Assembly: GCF_008905045.1 (NCBI RefSeq)
Contig: NZ_VWMY01000027.1
Location: 89,690-153,689, forward strand
Direction of reading: 5' to 3'
DNA: 64,000 nt
From: Streptomyces albicerus
GTDB taxonomy: Bacteria > Actinomycetota > Actinomycetes > Streptomycetales > Streptomycetaceae
A program made the translations under genes and the position numbers. Below the pieces are notes generated by a model, which was not told where the DNA came from, did not search any database, and saw only the letters and a list, made by a program, of their open reading frames with translations. Positions within the stretch are counted from its first letter, which is position 1, and each line of letters begins with the position of its first letter. Positions 25,703-35,203 of this stretch are shown in pieces.

Positions 25703-25832
25703 GACGCCCGGACGACGGCGGACGGGGAGCGACCCGGGACAACGGACATGGCAACTCCAGCTTGAGTAGGGGTGGTTCTTGTCGGAGCGCAGGGGGATGC
25801 CCGCCCCGGCGCCACGGACAGGGCCGTCCGGT

Positions 25833-26696
25833 TCAGCTGCTGGTTCCGCCGGTGTCGGCGCCTTCTCGCTGAAGGGGACTGACGTCCTCGGGGTAACGGC
25901 CTCCGGTGCGGCGAGACTTGGCCACGAGGTAAGCGGCAGCGGCGGCGAAGACCAGCAAGGCCGTCCAGTCGTTCAGGCGCAGGCCGAGGACGTGGTGGGC
26001 CTCGTCCACCCTCAGGTACTCGATCCAGAAGCGGCCGGCGGTGTACGCGGCGGCGTACAGCGCGAACGTCCGGCCCCGGTCGAGGTGGAAGCGGCGGTCG
26101 GCCCAGACGACCAGGGCCACCACGCCGAGGCACCACAGCGACTCGTACAGGAACGCGGGGTGGTAGGTGGCCAGGTCGGAGGTGGCCTCGGGCCGGTACG
26201 CGGGGTCGATCTCCAGAGCCCAGGGAAGGGTGGTGGCTCGCCCATAGAGCTCCTGGTTGAACCAGTTGCCCCAGCGGCCGATGGCCTGACCCAGCGCGAT
26301 CCCGGGCGCGACGGCGTCGGCGAACGCGGACAAGGGGATCCCGTGGCGGCGGCAGCCGATCCAGGCGCCCACGGCCCCACCGGCGATGGCACCCCAGATC
26401 CCGATGCCCCCGTCCCAGACGTACAGGGCCTTGACCGGGTCGCCGCCGTCACCGAAGTACGGCGCGCTGGAAGTGACCACGTGGTAGAGGCGGGCACCGA
26501 CCAGACCGAACGGGACCGCCCACAGGGCGATGTCCGCCACGGCGGCCCTCTCGCCGCCGCGTGCGGCCCAGCGGCGGCCGCCCAGCCATATCGCGGCGGC
26601 GATGCCGAGGATCACCATGAGCGAGTAGCCGCGCAGCGGCATCGGCCCCAGGTGGATCTCGCCGACTGAAGGGCTGGGAATGTAGGCCAGATTCAC
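25833..26696 (-). CDS. lgt: Prolipoprotein diacylglyceryl transferase
   Basis: 287 residues, integral membrane enzyme that transfers diacylglycerol from phosphatidylglycerol to the lipobox cysteine of prolipoproteins. The Lgt signature is present as GQAIGRWGNWFNQELYGR, with LRGYSLMVILGIAAAIWLGG and VWDGGIGIWGAIAGG (the HGGL-like region), and TFALYAAAYTAGRFWIEYLR. The GTG start at 26696 has GAGG eight bases upstream. Streptomycetes often carry two Lgt copies, so this may be the accessory one. It is divergent from the sensor kinase. Confidence 0.95.
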   Translation of the reverse strand: MNLAYIPSPSVGEIHLGPMPLRGYSLMVILGIAAAIWLGGRRWAARGGERAAVADIALWAVPFGLVGARLYHVVTSSAPYFGDGGDPVKALYVWDGGIGIWGAIAGGAVGAWIGCRRHGIPLSAFADAVAPGIALGQAIGRWGNWFNQELYGRATTLPWALEIDPAYRPEATSDLATYHPAFLYESLWCLGVVALVVWADRRFHLDRGRTFALYAAAYTAGRFWIEYLRVDEAHHVLGLRLNDWTALLVFAAAAAYLVAKSRRTGGRYPEDVSPLQREGADTGGTSS

Positions 26697-26914
26697 CGGA
26701 GTTTCCTCACAGGTCGCGCAGGTCGTTTGGGGCGCGCGGGGCACGCGCGAGGCGGTGGTGCGGACGGGCGGTTCTCGATCACCGGCCGATCCTCGCCCCG
26801 CGCACCGTTCGCGCACATCGACCACTTGGTACATTCCGCGCCCACCATCCGGTGGATCCCGACCGCACCGGTCGGTTGATTCGCCCGAGCGGGGCTGCGC
26901 CTACGCTGGTGGCC

Positions 26915-28189
26915 ATGGCGAAGCAGCGGGAGTGGGAACGGTGGAAGGCCGTCGGGCAGCACACGTTCTTTCTCACCGTGCTCGCCCTGTTCGTCGTGGG
27001 TGCGCTGGTCGGAGCGAGCGTGACGATGGGCGGGGCGTTGCTGCGGGTCGGCCTGGCGGTGGGGCTCGCGGCCTGGTACGGGTACTGGGTGGTGCTGCGC
27101 GGCCGCGCCGATCGCCCGCCGCTGCCCTACATCGTCGGGGCCGCGGTGGCGTGGGCGGTGATGGCCGCGGTGGATCCGGCACTGTTGCCGACGGGCCTGG
27201 CCGTGCTGATCCCGTACTGGCTGCGGCGGGCCTGGTGGTCGGCCGCCGGGGTGCTGGTGCTGGGCGCGGCCTGGATGTGGCAGCGCTTCACCACAGACGG
27301 GTCCGTGGATGTGCGGGAGTTCCTGAGCTGCACGCTCGGCATGGCGGCGGCGGTCACCGTCGTCGGCTACATCGCCACCCTCGACCACGAGAGCCACAAG
27401 CGCCAGCGGCTGCTGGACGAGCTCACCGCCACCCAGGCCGAACGGGCGGCCGCTGAACGCCAGGCGGGCACCCTGGCCGAACGCCAGCGCCTGGCCCGCG
27501 AGGTCCACGACACCCTGACTCAGGGCTTCGCCTCCATCGCCATGCTGCTGGACGCCGCACGCGACGACCTCCCGCCCGGCACTCCCGTGGCCCGCCGGGT
27601 CGAGCAGGCCATGCGCACCGCCCGGGACAACCTCGCCGAAAGCCGCCGCCTCGTGCATGCCCTGCGCCCCGCACCACTGGACGGCACACACCTGAGGGAC
27701 GCGGTCCGCGAACTGACCGCCCGGCTGGCCGAAGAGACCGGCATCGAGGCATATACGACGGTGACCGGGCGCCCGGCCGCCCTGTCTCCCGGTGTGGAGG
27801 GCGAGTTGCTGCGCGTGGTGCAGGAGGCGCTGACCAACGCCCGCCGTCACGCGCACGCGGCCAGCGTGTCCGTCACCCTCTCCTACCTGGACGACGTGCT
27901 GGCCATCGACATCCAGGACGACGGCACCGGCTTCGCGCCCGCCGCCCGCCACGCCGGAGTCGGACTGGCCGCCATGCGGGAGCGCGTCGCCGTCCTGGGC
28001 GGCACGTTCGCGGTGGAGAGCGTGTCCGGCGAGGGCACCACCATCGCCGTCACGGTGCCTGTTCCGGTACCCGAGCCGACCGTCGCGCCTTCGCCCGGCA
28101 CCCCTGCCTCCGGCGACGTCGTCGGCACTGACACCGACACCGACACCGGCGCCGGCTCAGACACCGACCGGATGGTCCCGGCGCGGTGA
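26915..28189 (+). CDS. NarL-type sensor histidine kinase
   Basis: 424 residues. Four to five membrane segments in the first 150 residues are followed by a coiled linker and the HisKA_3 dimerisation helix with the phospho-accepting His in RLAREVHDTLTQGFASIAML. The ATPase domain has the N-box VVQEALTNARRHAHA and G-boxes IQDDGTGF and GVGLAAMRERV. The C-terminal tail is low-complexity (TDTDTDTGAGSDTD). Its stop overlaps the response-regulator GTG (GTGA). The signal is unknown. Confidence 0.94.
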   Translation: MAKQREWERWKAVGQHTFFLTVLALFVVGALVGASVTMGGALLRVGLAVGLAAWYGYWVVLRGRADRPPLPYIVGAAVAWAVMAAVDPALLPTGLAVLIPYWLRRAWWSAAGVLVLGAAWMWQRFTTDGSVDVREFLSCTLGMAAAVTVVGYIATLDHESHKRQRLLDELTATQAERAAAERQAGTLAERQRLAREVHDTLTQGFASIAMLLDAARDDLPPGTPVARRVEQAMRTARDNLAESRRLVHALRPAPLDGTHLRDAVRELTARLAEETGIEAYTTVTGRPAALSPGVEGELLRVVQEALTNARRHAHAASVSVTLSYLDDVLAIDIQDDGTGFAPAARHAGVGLAAMRERVAVLGGTFAVESVSGEGTTIAVTVPVPVPEPTVAPSPGTPASGDVVGTDTDTDTGAGSDTDRMVPAR

Positions 28190-28827
28190 CCCCCACTCCT
28201 GCGATCCGGGTCCTGCTCGTCGACGACCACCCTGTGGTGCGCGACGGGCTCGCCGCCCTGCTCGGCACCCAGCCTGATCTCACGGTGGTCGGCGAGGCCG
28301 CCACCGGCCCCGAGGCGCTGCGTCGGACCGCCGAACTGGCCCCGGACGTCGTCCTGATGGACCTGCAGCTGCCCGGCATGGACGGCGCGGCCGCGACCGC
28401 CGCCATCCGCACCGCCCACCCGGACGTACGGGTGCTGGTGTTGACCACGTACGACACGGACGCCGACATCACCGCCGCCATCGACGCCGGCGCGGTCGGC
28501 TATCTGCTCAAGGACACCGGACGGGAAGAACTGTGTGCGGCCGTCCGCACAGCGGCCCGGGGCGGCGCGGCACTGTCCCCCACGGTGGCCGCCAAGGTGC
28601 TCGCTCATATGCGCGGCGAGAGGGGCGCGGGCCTGTCCGGCCGGGAACTGGAGGTCCTGTCCGCCGTGGCTCGCGGGCAGAGCAACAAGCAGATCGCCCG
28701 CGCCCTGCGCCTGTCCGAGGCCACGGTCAAGACCCACCTGCTGCACATCTACGCCAAACTCGACGTCGCCGACCGCACCGCCGCCGTCACCGCGGCCCTG
28801 GGCCGGGGAATCATCCGTATCGACTGA
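28186..28827 (+). CDS. NarL/LuxR-family response regulator
   Basis: 213 residues. Receiver domain with acidic pair in LLVDDHPVV, phospho-acceptor Asp in VVLMDLQLPGMDG and conserved Lys in GYLLKDTGREEL. A C-terminal LuxR HTH follows (LSGRELEVLSAVARGQSNKQ, then RLSEATVKTHLLHIYAKL). It is translationally coupled to the kinase upstream. Targets are unknown. Confidence 0.95.
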   Translation: MTPTPAIRVLLVDDHPVVRDGLAALLGTQPDLTVVGEAATGPEALRRTAELAPDVVLMDLQLPGMDGAAATAAIRTAHPDVRVLVLTTYDTDADITAAIDAGAVGYLLKDTGREELCAAVRTAARGGAALSPTVAAKVLAHMRGERGAGLSGRELEVLSAVARGQSNKQIARALRLSEATVKTHLLHIYAKLDVADRTAAVTAALGRGIIRID

Positions 28828-29066
28828 GCCGGCTCGTTGCCTGCCGGAAGACGTTGATCGCGACGAGCCCGGTGAGCATGGCGACGATGGTGCCGATCTG
28901 AAAGTAGGTCAGCGCCTTGATGCCGGTGAGCCCGACCTTCTTCAGGTCCGCGACCCCTGCGATGCCGCCGATGATCGTCAGGAACACGATCGGCCCGATC
29001 AGCATCTTCATCGCGGTGATGAACGTCGTACCGATCGGCTCGCTCGTTGCCCGGGGTATGCGTCAT
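28811..29066 (-). pseudogene. DctA-type dicarboxylate/cation symporter fragment
   Basis: About 70 residues of a DAACS-family symporter remain: EPIGTTFITAMKMLIGPIVF, LTIIGGIAGVADLKKVGLTG, IKALTYFQIGTIVAMLTGLV. This corresponds to the region around the second and third spans of DctA. An ATG at 29066 with AGGGAGG upstream starts in a different frame (MTHTPGNERA), so the 5' end is frameshifted, and about 350 residues downstream are missing. It sits between two two-component systems. Confidence 0.75.
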
Positions 29067-29158
29067 TGCAGCCTCCCTGATCGCGCGACACCGAGCCCGA
29101 TCGGCACGCGCTAGCTTGAGCGACAGTGAACCGGGCCCTCGATCAGGGGTCCACGACC

Positions 29159-29186
29159 AAAAAACGATGCCCCGTATAGGCGGGGC
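29159..29186 (-). terminator. Rho-independent terminator of the second two-component operon
   Basis: On the minus strand GCCCCG-CCTATA-CGGGGC is followed four bases later by TTTTTT, a classical intrinsic terminator, 41 bp beyond the response-regulator stop. Confidence 0.85.
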
Positions 29187-29227
29187 CTATCTGTTCCTCT
29201 CCCGGGCCCAGCCCGACGGGGACGCGG

Positions 29228-29908
29228 TCAGTGGGCGGAGGGCGAGGCCTGCACAAGCCCGGCCTGATAGGCGATGACGACGAGCTGGGCGCGGTCGCGG
29301 GCGCCGAGTTTGGTCAGGGCACGCTGGATGTGGGTGCGTACCGTCAGCACGCTGATGACCAGGTCGTCGGCGATCTCCGCGTTGGACTTGCCGTGCGCGG
29401 CGAGCACGGTGACCTCCCGTTCCCGCGGAGTGAGCTCGTGCATTCGCTCCGGCGGCGCCAGGAAGTTGCCCGGAGCGGGTGCGGCGAGGAAGCGGGTGAT
29501 CAGGGCGCGGGTCGCCCCGGGTGACAGGAGCGCCTCGCCGGAGGCGACGGTACGGATACCCGCCAGCAGGATGTCGGTGGTGACGTACTTGCCGAGGAAG
29601 CCCGAGGCGCCGACCCGCAGCGCTTTGGCGACGTACTCGTCGGTCTCGAACATGGTGAGGATCAGCACGCGGGTGCCCGCCAGGTCGGGGTCGTCGCAGA
29701 TAGTGGCGGTGGCGGCCAGGCCGTCCGAGCCGGGCATGCGGATGTCCATGAGCACGACGTCGGGGTGGTGGGCGCGGACGAGGTCCACCGCTTCGTTGCC
29801 GTTGGCGGCCTCCCCGACCACCTCCATGTCGTCGCAGGAGTCGATCAGGAGCCGGAACGTGCCCCGCAGCAGGGCCTGATCGTCGGCGAGCAGGACGCGG
29901 ATGGTCAC
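29228..29908 (-). CDS. NarL/LuxR-family response regulator
   Basis: 226 residues. Receiver motifs LLADDQALL, phospho-acceptor Asp in VVLMDIRMPGSDG, and Lys in GFLGKYVTTDIL; then a LuxR HTH (LTPREREVTVLAAHGKSNAE, IADDLVISVLTVRTHIQRAL). The ATG overlaps the upstream kinase stop (ATGA). It is the partner of the kinase at 29905-31194. Confidence 0.95.
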   Translation of the reverse strand: MTIRVLLADDQALLRGTFRLLIDSCDDMEVVGEAANGNEAVDLVRAHHPDVVLMDIRMPGSDGLAATATICDDPDLAGTRVLILTMFETDEYVAKALRVGASGFLGKYVTTDILLAGIRTVASGEALLSPGATRALITRFLAAPAPGNFLAPPERMHELTPREREVTVLAAHGKSNAEIADDLVISVLTVRTHIQRALTKLGARDRAQLVVIAYQAGLVQASPSAH

Positions 29909-31194
29909 GGGGTGGCCTCGTTTTCTTTCCGGTCTTCTTCCAGGGCGCGCAAGTGCAGCTCTTCTTCCGGGGCGCGGGGGTGCAGCGGGAGTGCGGTGGC
30001 GACTTCGAAGCCGCCGTCGGGGCGAGGGCCGGCGTGCAGGTCGCCGCCGACGGAGTGGGCACGCTCACGCATGCCCATCAGACCGTAACCGCCGCCCGGG
30101 ACGGACGAAGTGCCGGCGGTTGTGTCGTTGGTGACCGAGATCAGCAGGCGGGAGTCGGAGTACGTGAGCCGGACGCTCGCCCCTTTGCCGGCGCCGTGCT
30201 TCGTGACGTTGGTGAGGGCTTCCTGGATGATCCGGTACGCCGTCAGGTCCACGCCCGGCGACAGGGACCGTGGTTCTCCCTTCGTGGTGACGGTGACCTC
30301 GACGCCGGCGGTTTCGCATGTCGCGATCAGCTCGGGGAGGCGGTCCAGGCTGGGGGCGGGTTCCAGGGAGTCGGCGTCGGAATCGCCGCTCTGGCGCAAC
30401 ACCCCTACCGTGGCGCGGAGTTCGAGCAGCGCGGAGGATGTGGTGGCCGTCAGCTCGTCGAGCAGCTTCTGTGCCTGTTCGGGGTGGGTGGTCGCGAGGT
30501 GGCGGGCGGTGCCGGCCTGCGCGTTGGCGACGGCCATGTGGTGGGCCACGGCGTCGTGGAGCTCGCGGGCGATACGCATCCGCTCCTCGGCGACCCGCAG
30601 CCGGGCCTCCTCCTCGCGGGTGCGCTCGGCGTGTGCGGCGCGCGCCTGCACGGAGTCCGTGTAGTCGCGGCGCAGGCGGTCCCGGCTGCCGCCGACCAGG
30701 GGCAGCATGAGCCACAGCACGGGACCGAGGGTGCGCAGCAGGAGCATCCCGGTCGTGTGCGTGTCGAACACGGCGGTGGCGACCACCACGGCCATGGTCA
30801 GGGCACCGTACACACGTGTGGTCCTGGGGTCGGTGCCGGCGGCCAGCCGGTACAGGGCGATCATCAGGGGTGCGAGCAGCAGGGGTGTCACCAGGTAGCC
30901 CAGAGCCACCGTGATCACCGTGCAGACCGTGGCCACGACGAGAGCACTGCGCGGGTAGGTGCGTGCCCTCAGCTGGGCGAGGCAGGAAACGGCTGCGAGG
31001 GCTTCGGCGGGCCAGTCCTCGCGTGGTTGGCTGACACCAGGGATGGCGATCGACGCACCGAGGGTCACGGTGCCGAGCAGCCCCAGGACCAGGACTACGT
31101 CTGTGACGGTGAGCCGACGCCCCGGGTAGCGCGCTCCAGGCTGGTGGTCATCTGTCTCTCCGGGTGAAGGGCCTGAGCCCGTGGTGGACGACAT
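29905..31194 (-). CDS. NarL-type sensor histidine kinase
   Basis: 429 residues. Four membrane segments lie at about residues 30-150 (TDVVLVLGLLGTVTLGASI, VVATVCTVITVALGYLV and others). The dimerisation helix carries the His in RIARELHDAVAHHMAVANAQ. The ATPase N-box is IIQEALTNVTKHG and the G-boxes include GGGYGLMGMRERA. It resembles DesK-like streptomycete kinases. An upstream ATG three codons earlier (MCRM) is also possible. The MMPL gene 75 bp downstream of its start lies on the same strand but upstream in transcription, so the pair may control it. Confidence 0.94.
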   Translation of the reverse strand: MSSTTGSGPSPGETDDHQPGARYPGRRLTVTDVVLVLGLLGTVTLGASIAIPGVSQPREDWPAEALAAVSCLAQLRARTYPRSALVVATVCTVITVALGYLVTPLLLAPLMIALYRLAAGTDPRTTRVYGALTMAVVVATAVFDTHTTGMLLLRTLGPVLWLMLPLVGGSRDRLRRDYTDSVQARAAHAERTREEEARLRVAEERMRIARELHDAVAHHMAVANAQAGTARHLATTHPEQAQKLLDELTATTSSALLELRATVGVLRQSGDSDADSLEPAPSLDRLPELIATCETAGVEVTVTTKGEPRSLSPGVDLTAYRIIQEALTNVTKHGAGKGASVRLTYSDSRLLISVTNDTTAGTSSVPGGGYGLMGMRERAHSVGGDLHAGPRPDGGFEVATALPLHPRAPEEELHLRALEEDRKENEATP

Positions 31195-31268
31195 GCGGCA
31201 CACAATGCCGCACGGGTCGCCCGTGGCCTACGCCACGGGCGACCCTGGGACGGCAGGGGCCGGCCCGG

Positions 31269-33614
31269 TCAGACGCGCGCCTCGACCGGCTCGTCCGGGG
31301 CCGGGTCCGGCTCGGGGTGGCGGTCCGTGGCGTCGGCCGGGCGGCGGGTGAGGGCCTCGCCCTCGACGTCGACGCGGGGCAGCAGCCGGTCCAGTCGGCG
31401 GGGCAGCCACCAGGCCTTGTCGCCGAGCAGGGCGAGGACGGCGGGCACGAGCGCCATCCGTACCACGAAGGCGTCGAGCAGGACGGCGGTGGCCAGGCCG
31501 AACCCGATCATCTTGATCATGGAGTCGCTCTCACCGATGAAGCCGGCGAAGACCGCGACCATGATCAGGGCGGCGGCGACCACCACCCGGGCGCTGTGCC
31601 GGAACCCGGAGACCACCGCCTGCTCGGCCGTTTCCCCATGGACGTAGGCCTCCCGCATCCGGGAGACGAGGAACACCTCGTAGTCCATGGCGAGGCCGAA
31701 GACGATGCCCACCAGGAAGATCGGCATCAGGCTCATGATCGGTCCGGTCTGCTCCACACCGAACAGGCCGGCGCCGTGTCCCTGCTGGAAGACCACGACG
31801 ACCGCACCGAGGGCCGCCAGCACGGAGAGCAGGAAGCCCAGGGCCGCCTTGAGCGGGACGAGCACGGACCGGAAGACGACCAGCAGGAGGACGACGGCCA
31901 GGCCCACGATGGTCACCAGGTAGGGAACCAGGGCGGCCTGGACCTTGGCGGCGATGTCGATGTTCAGCGCCGTGGTGCCGGTGACCTCGAAGGACGCCCC
32001 GGCCGCGGACTCGATGGCCGGCCGTTCGTCACGGATGGTCTTGACGAGGGTCTTGGTTTTCGCGTCGGTCGGGCTGGTGGACGGCGTCGCCGTGAACACC
32101 GCGGTGTCGCCCGCCTTGTTGAAGTGGGGCTGCGCGACCGAGACGACGCCCTTCGTGTCGCCGATCTTCTCGCTGATCGCCGTCACGGCCGCCTTCGCGT
32201 CGTCGGCCCCCTGCGCGTCCACGACGATGGTCAGCGGCCCGTTGAAGCCGGGCCCGAATCCCTCGGCGAGGGCGTCGTAGGCACGGCGTTCGCTGGTGGA
32301 GGTGGGCTTGGCCTCGTCGCCGGGCATGCCCAGTTGCAGAGACGCCATCGGCACCGCGAGGGCACCGAGGCCCAGGACTCCCAGGATCAGCACGGGAACG
32401 GGACGGCGCCAGACGAAGCGGGCCCAGCGGGTGCCCAGATTGTCCTTCGCGTCCTGCCCGGTGTCGGAGGTGCTCCGCACGGCCTCCAGGTGCGGCACGG
32501 TGCCCTGCGCCGGCTTCGCCCTCCTGCCCCACCTGGCCTTGACCAGCCTGGCTTTCGTGACCGACCGGGTGTTCCAGCCCGGCTTCGCCTGCTTGCGCGC
32601 GGCGCCGGACAGCACCGCGCCCGGCCAGAAACCAAGGAGGGCCGGGACCATGGTCAGCGCGATGAGCACGCCGACGACGACCGCCCCCGCAGCGGCCAGG
32701 CCCATCTTGGTCAGCAGCGGAATGCCGACCACCGCCAGCCCGGCCAGCGCGATCACGACGGTGAGACCGGCGAAGACCACCGCGGACCCGGCGGTGCCCA
32801 CGGCCAGACCGACCGCCTCCTGCGGGTCATGTCCCTTGGCGCGTTCCTCGCGGTAGCGGGAGACGACGAACAGGGCGTAGTCGATACCGACGGCAAGGCC
32901 CAGCATCAGCGCCAGGGTGCCGGTGCTCGTGGACAGGCCGAGGGCGGCGGCCAGGGTCGTGATCGTGAACATGGTGATACCGACACCGAGGATCGCGGTC
33001 AGCAGCGGCAGCCCGGCGGCGGCCAGCGAACCGAAGGTGATCAGCAGCACGACGGCCGCCATCGAGATGCCGATGATCTCGGCGATGCCGCCGGGACCGC
33101 CGCCGCTGTCCATCGCGGACCCGCCGGCCTCCACGGTCAGGCCAGCTTCCCGTGCCGGGTCGGTGGCCTTCTCCAGGGCAGTCCGGCTGGTGTCGGTGAG
33201 GTTCTCGGCCTTCACCTTGTAGGTGACGGTCGCGTACGCCGTCGAACCGTCCTCGCTGACCGCCTTCGACTCGAAGGGATCGGCGACGCCGGCGACCTGC
33301 GAGCCGTCACCGAGCTCGTCCACCGTCTGCTCGATGGCCTTCTTGTTCTCGGTCGCGGTGACCTTCTGCCCGTCCGGGGCCACGAAGACCACCCGGGCCG
33401 TCGCGCCGTCGGCGGCCGCCCCCGGGAAGCGCTCGCCCATCAGGTCGAAGGCCTTCTGGGACTCGATCCCCGGCATCGAGAACTCCGAGTCGGAGGCTCC
33501 CTTCGCCTGCAGAGAACTCAGCCCGACACAGGCCAGCACGCCCACCCACAACAAGGCGACGTACCAGCGCCGCCTGAAGGCCAGACGACCCAGTCGATAA
33601 AGAAAAGTAGCCAC
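31269..33614 (-). CDS. MMPL family transporter
   Basis: 781 residues with the RND-like MMPL architecture: an N-terminal span (YVALLWVGVLACVGLSSLQ), a periplasmic-type loop (about 35-170), five or six spans including GLAVGIDYALFVVSRYREER, a second loop, and a second bundle with VFGLAMDYEVFLVSRMREAY. The paired GIDYALF/AMDYEVF motifs hold the proton-relay Asp-Tyr pairs. Relatives export lipids or small hydrophobic molecules. The GTG start at 33614 has GAGG nine bases upstream. It precedes a two-component operon on the same strand. Confidence 0.94.
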   Translation of the reverse strand: MATFLYRLGRLAFRRRWYVALLWVGVLACVGLSSLQAKGASDSEFSMPGIESQKAFDLMGERFPGAAADGATARVVFVAPDGQKVTATENKKAIEQTVDELGDGSQVAGVADPFESKAVSEDGSTAYATVTYKVKAENLTDTSRTALEKATDPAREAGLTVEAGGSAMDSGGGPGGIAEIIGISMAAVVLLITFGSLAAAGLPLLTAILGVGITMFTITTLAAALGLSTSTGTLALMLGLAVGIDYALFVVSRYREERAKGHDPQEAVGLAVGTAGSAVVFAGLTVVIALAGLAVVGIPLLTKMGLAAAGAVVVGVLIALTMVPALLGFWPGAVLSGAARKQAKPGWNTRSVTKARLVKARWGRRAKPAQGTVPHLEAVRSTSDTGQDAKDNLGTRWARFVWRRPVPVLILGVLGLGALAVPMASLQLGMPGDEAKPTSTSERRAYDALAEGFGPGFNGPLTIVVDAQGADDAKAAVTAISEKIGDTKGVVSVAQPHFNKAGDTAVFTATPSTSPTDAKTKTLVKTIRDERPAIESAAGASFEVTGTTALNIDIAAKVQAALVPYLVTIVGLAVVLLLVVFRSVLVPLKAALGFLLSVLAALGAVVVVFQQGHGAGLFGVEQTGPIMSLMPIFLVGIVFGLAMDYEVFLVSRMREAYVHGETAEQAVVSGFRHSARVVVAAALIMVAVFAGFIGESDSMIKMIGFGLATAVLLDAFVVRMALVPAVLALLGDKAWWLPRRLDRLLPRVDVEGEALTRRPADATDRHPEPDPAPDEPVEARV

Positions 33615-33810
33615 GGCAGGGAACCTCACATCGGATCTCGGGTACCTGCCAAGGCTGTCCGGAGGAGGGCCGCTCGGTCGTCGTGCCACTGCTGGCAGTT
33701 GCTTCTACCGAAATCGCAGCAGCGCCTACTGAAACCGCAGTACATCCACGGCCGTCCCCGCCCTGATGGCAACTCAGCGACTTGGCGATTTGGAGACTTG
33801 TCCCTCCGCT

Positions 33811-34755
33811 TCAGCGCGCTGCCCTCACCGCCCGCAGCACGGCTCGCGCCATGCCCCGCTCGCCGCGCTCGTTGGGGTGCATGGAGGCCGCCGGGGCCGC
33901 AGGGATCAGGGGTTCGATCCAGCGCACGTCCTCGTCCGCGCAGGCGTCGCAGCCGACGGAGGGCGTATAGGTGTCGACGTACCCGGCTCCGGCGGCTTTC
34001 GCCCTGTCCCGCAGCATGGCGTTGAGCTGCCGCTCCTTCTCCCGCAGGAAGCTCACATCGCCCGGCGCCAGGCCCGTCGCGCGTCCGCAGCCGCGGCCGT
34101 CGTCCGGCAGGATCGCGGGATAGCCGACGACGTACACGCGGGCCTCGGGCGCCCGGCGCCTGATGTCGCTCAGCGCGGCGGACAGCCGCCCGCCTGCCGC
34201 GCTGATCCTCGCCTCCACCTGGTCGGTGCCGTCGGAGACGTACCGCTTCCGGCACGGGGCGTCGTTCACCGTGTCGTCCGCGAAACGGCTCTCCATCTGG
34301 TACCGGACGCCGTCCTTGACGCACGCGGTGATCACCGAGCCGAAGCCGATGTCGTTCCCGCCGACGCCGACGGTGACCAGGCCGGTCGCGGCGGTGACGG
34401 CCGCCAGTTGGGCCGGATTGACCCCGTCGTCCGTGGACTGCGAGGCGGACAGGTCACCGACGGTGGCCCCACTGCAGCTGACGTCACGGAACTCCGCCGC
34501 GGCGATGCCGAGGCCGTCGGCGACCAGCGCCGGGTAGTTCCGGTCGGAGCGGTCGCACCCCGCGGGCCTGCCGTTCTGGTCGGGGATCTTCGGGCCGGCC
34601 GTTTAGGAGTCGCCCAGGGCGACGTAGGGCCCGCGTGGCGGTGCCAGGAGCGCCGACGCGGCGCCGCCGTCGCTGTCCCTGCTCACGGCGACCGCTGTGA
34701 GGAGCGCGGCGCATGAGGCGACCGCGGCCAGTCCGAGCGTGGTCCGGATCTTCAT
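33811..34755 (-). pseudogene. Secreted SGNH/GDSL hydrolase interrupted by a nonsense codon
   Basis: From the ATG at 34755 the frame gives a signal peptide (MKIRTTLGLAAVASCAALLT) and block I, GPYVALGDS, with the nucleophile Ser at residue 50. The next codon is TAA (34605-34603) where the family has Tyr (GDSYTAG). The same frame then continues intact: VTVGVGGNDIGFG (block III), the cysteine-rich middle, and SMHPNERGERGMA with the catalytic His, to 314 codons. One base change explains the stop. No restart downstream could include the nucleophile, so activity is lost unless the stop is read through or a sequencing error. Confidence 0.88.
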
Positions 34756-35146
34756 CTGAGTCTGCTGCCTCCCGGTGCGGGAGTCCGGGAGGGAGGCGCG
34801 TCGTGCGGTTCGCGCAGGCGCGCGCGGCGCGGTCGGTCTTCCCCGTCGGACGCCAGGCGATGACCGGCACTCGGCGCCCTGACCGCGGACGCGGCGCAGC
34901 CGGTCTCGGATACCGCCTCAGGCTCCCCGCACAAGTCCCTCCGCGTCGTCGTGCCCCTGTTGGCACTTCGCCTACTGAGGGTGCAGTACGCCAGCCACGA
35001 CATGTCCTTCGCGTGCAGGCCGGACATCTCTCGGAGGCGTCTTGTGTCCTGCTGACTCGGCGCGCTGCTCTTGGCAGGCGGCAGCGCGGCGGCCGGTCCC
35101 GGGCCGTCTGTCCGGAACCGGCCGTCGGAGACCTGGCTGTCGGCAG

Positions 35147-35184
35147 CCTCCGCTGATCGCCGCCCCGGCGGCGATCAGCGGAGG
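35147..35184 (-). terminator. Strong terminator after pgm
   Basis: A 16-bp perfect stem (CCTCCGCTGATCGCCG and its complement at 35169-35184) with a 6-nt loop lies 20 bp beyond the pgm stop. The 390 bp between here and the SGNH start show no other gene. Confidence 0.75.
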
Positions 35185-35203
35185 CACCACGGCCTCGCCC
35201 CCG

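Noticed and set aside
25657..26136. Minus-strand Arg/Pro-rich frame covering the start of DUF6069 and the end of lgt
   Set aside because: It overlaps two recognised genes and lacks any domain. Only its ATG at 25749 is of interest, as a possible frameshifted start of DUF6069.
31164..34025. 953-codon plus-strand frame opposite the MMPL transporter
   Set aside because: It has Asp/Gly/His/Arg-rich antisense composition, while the minus strand has a complete MMPL protein with its motifs.
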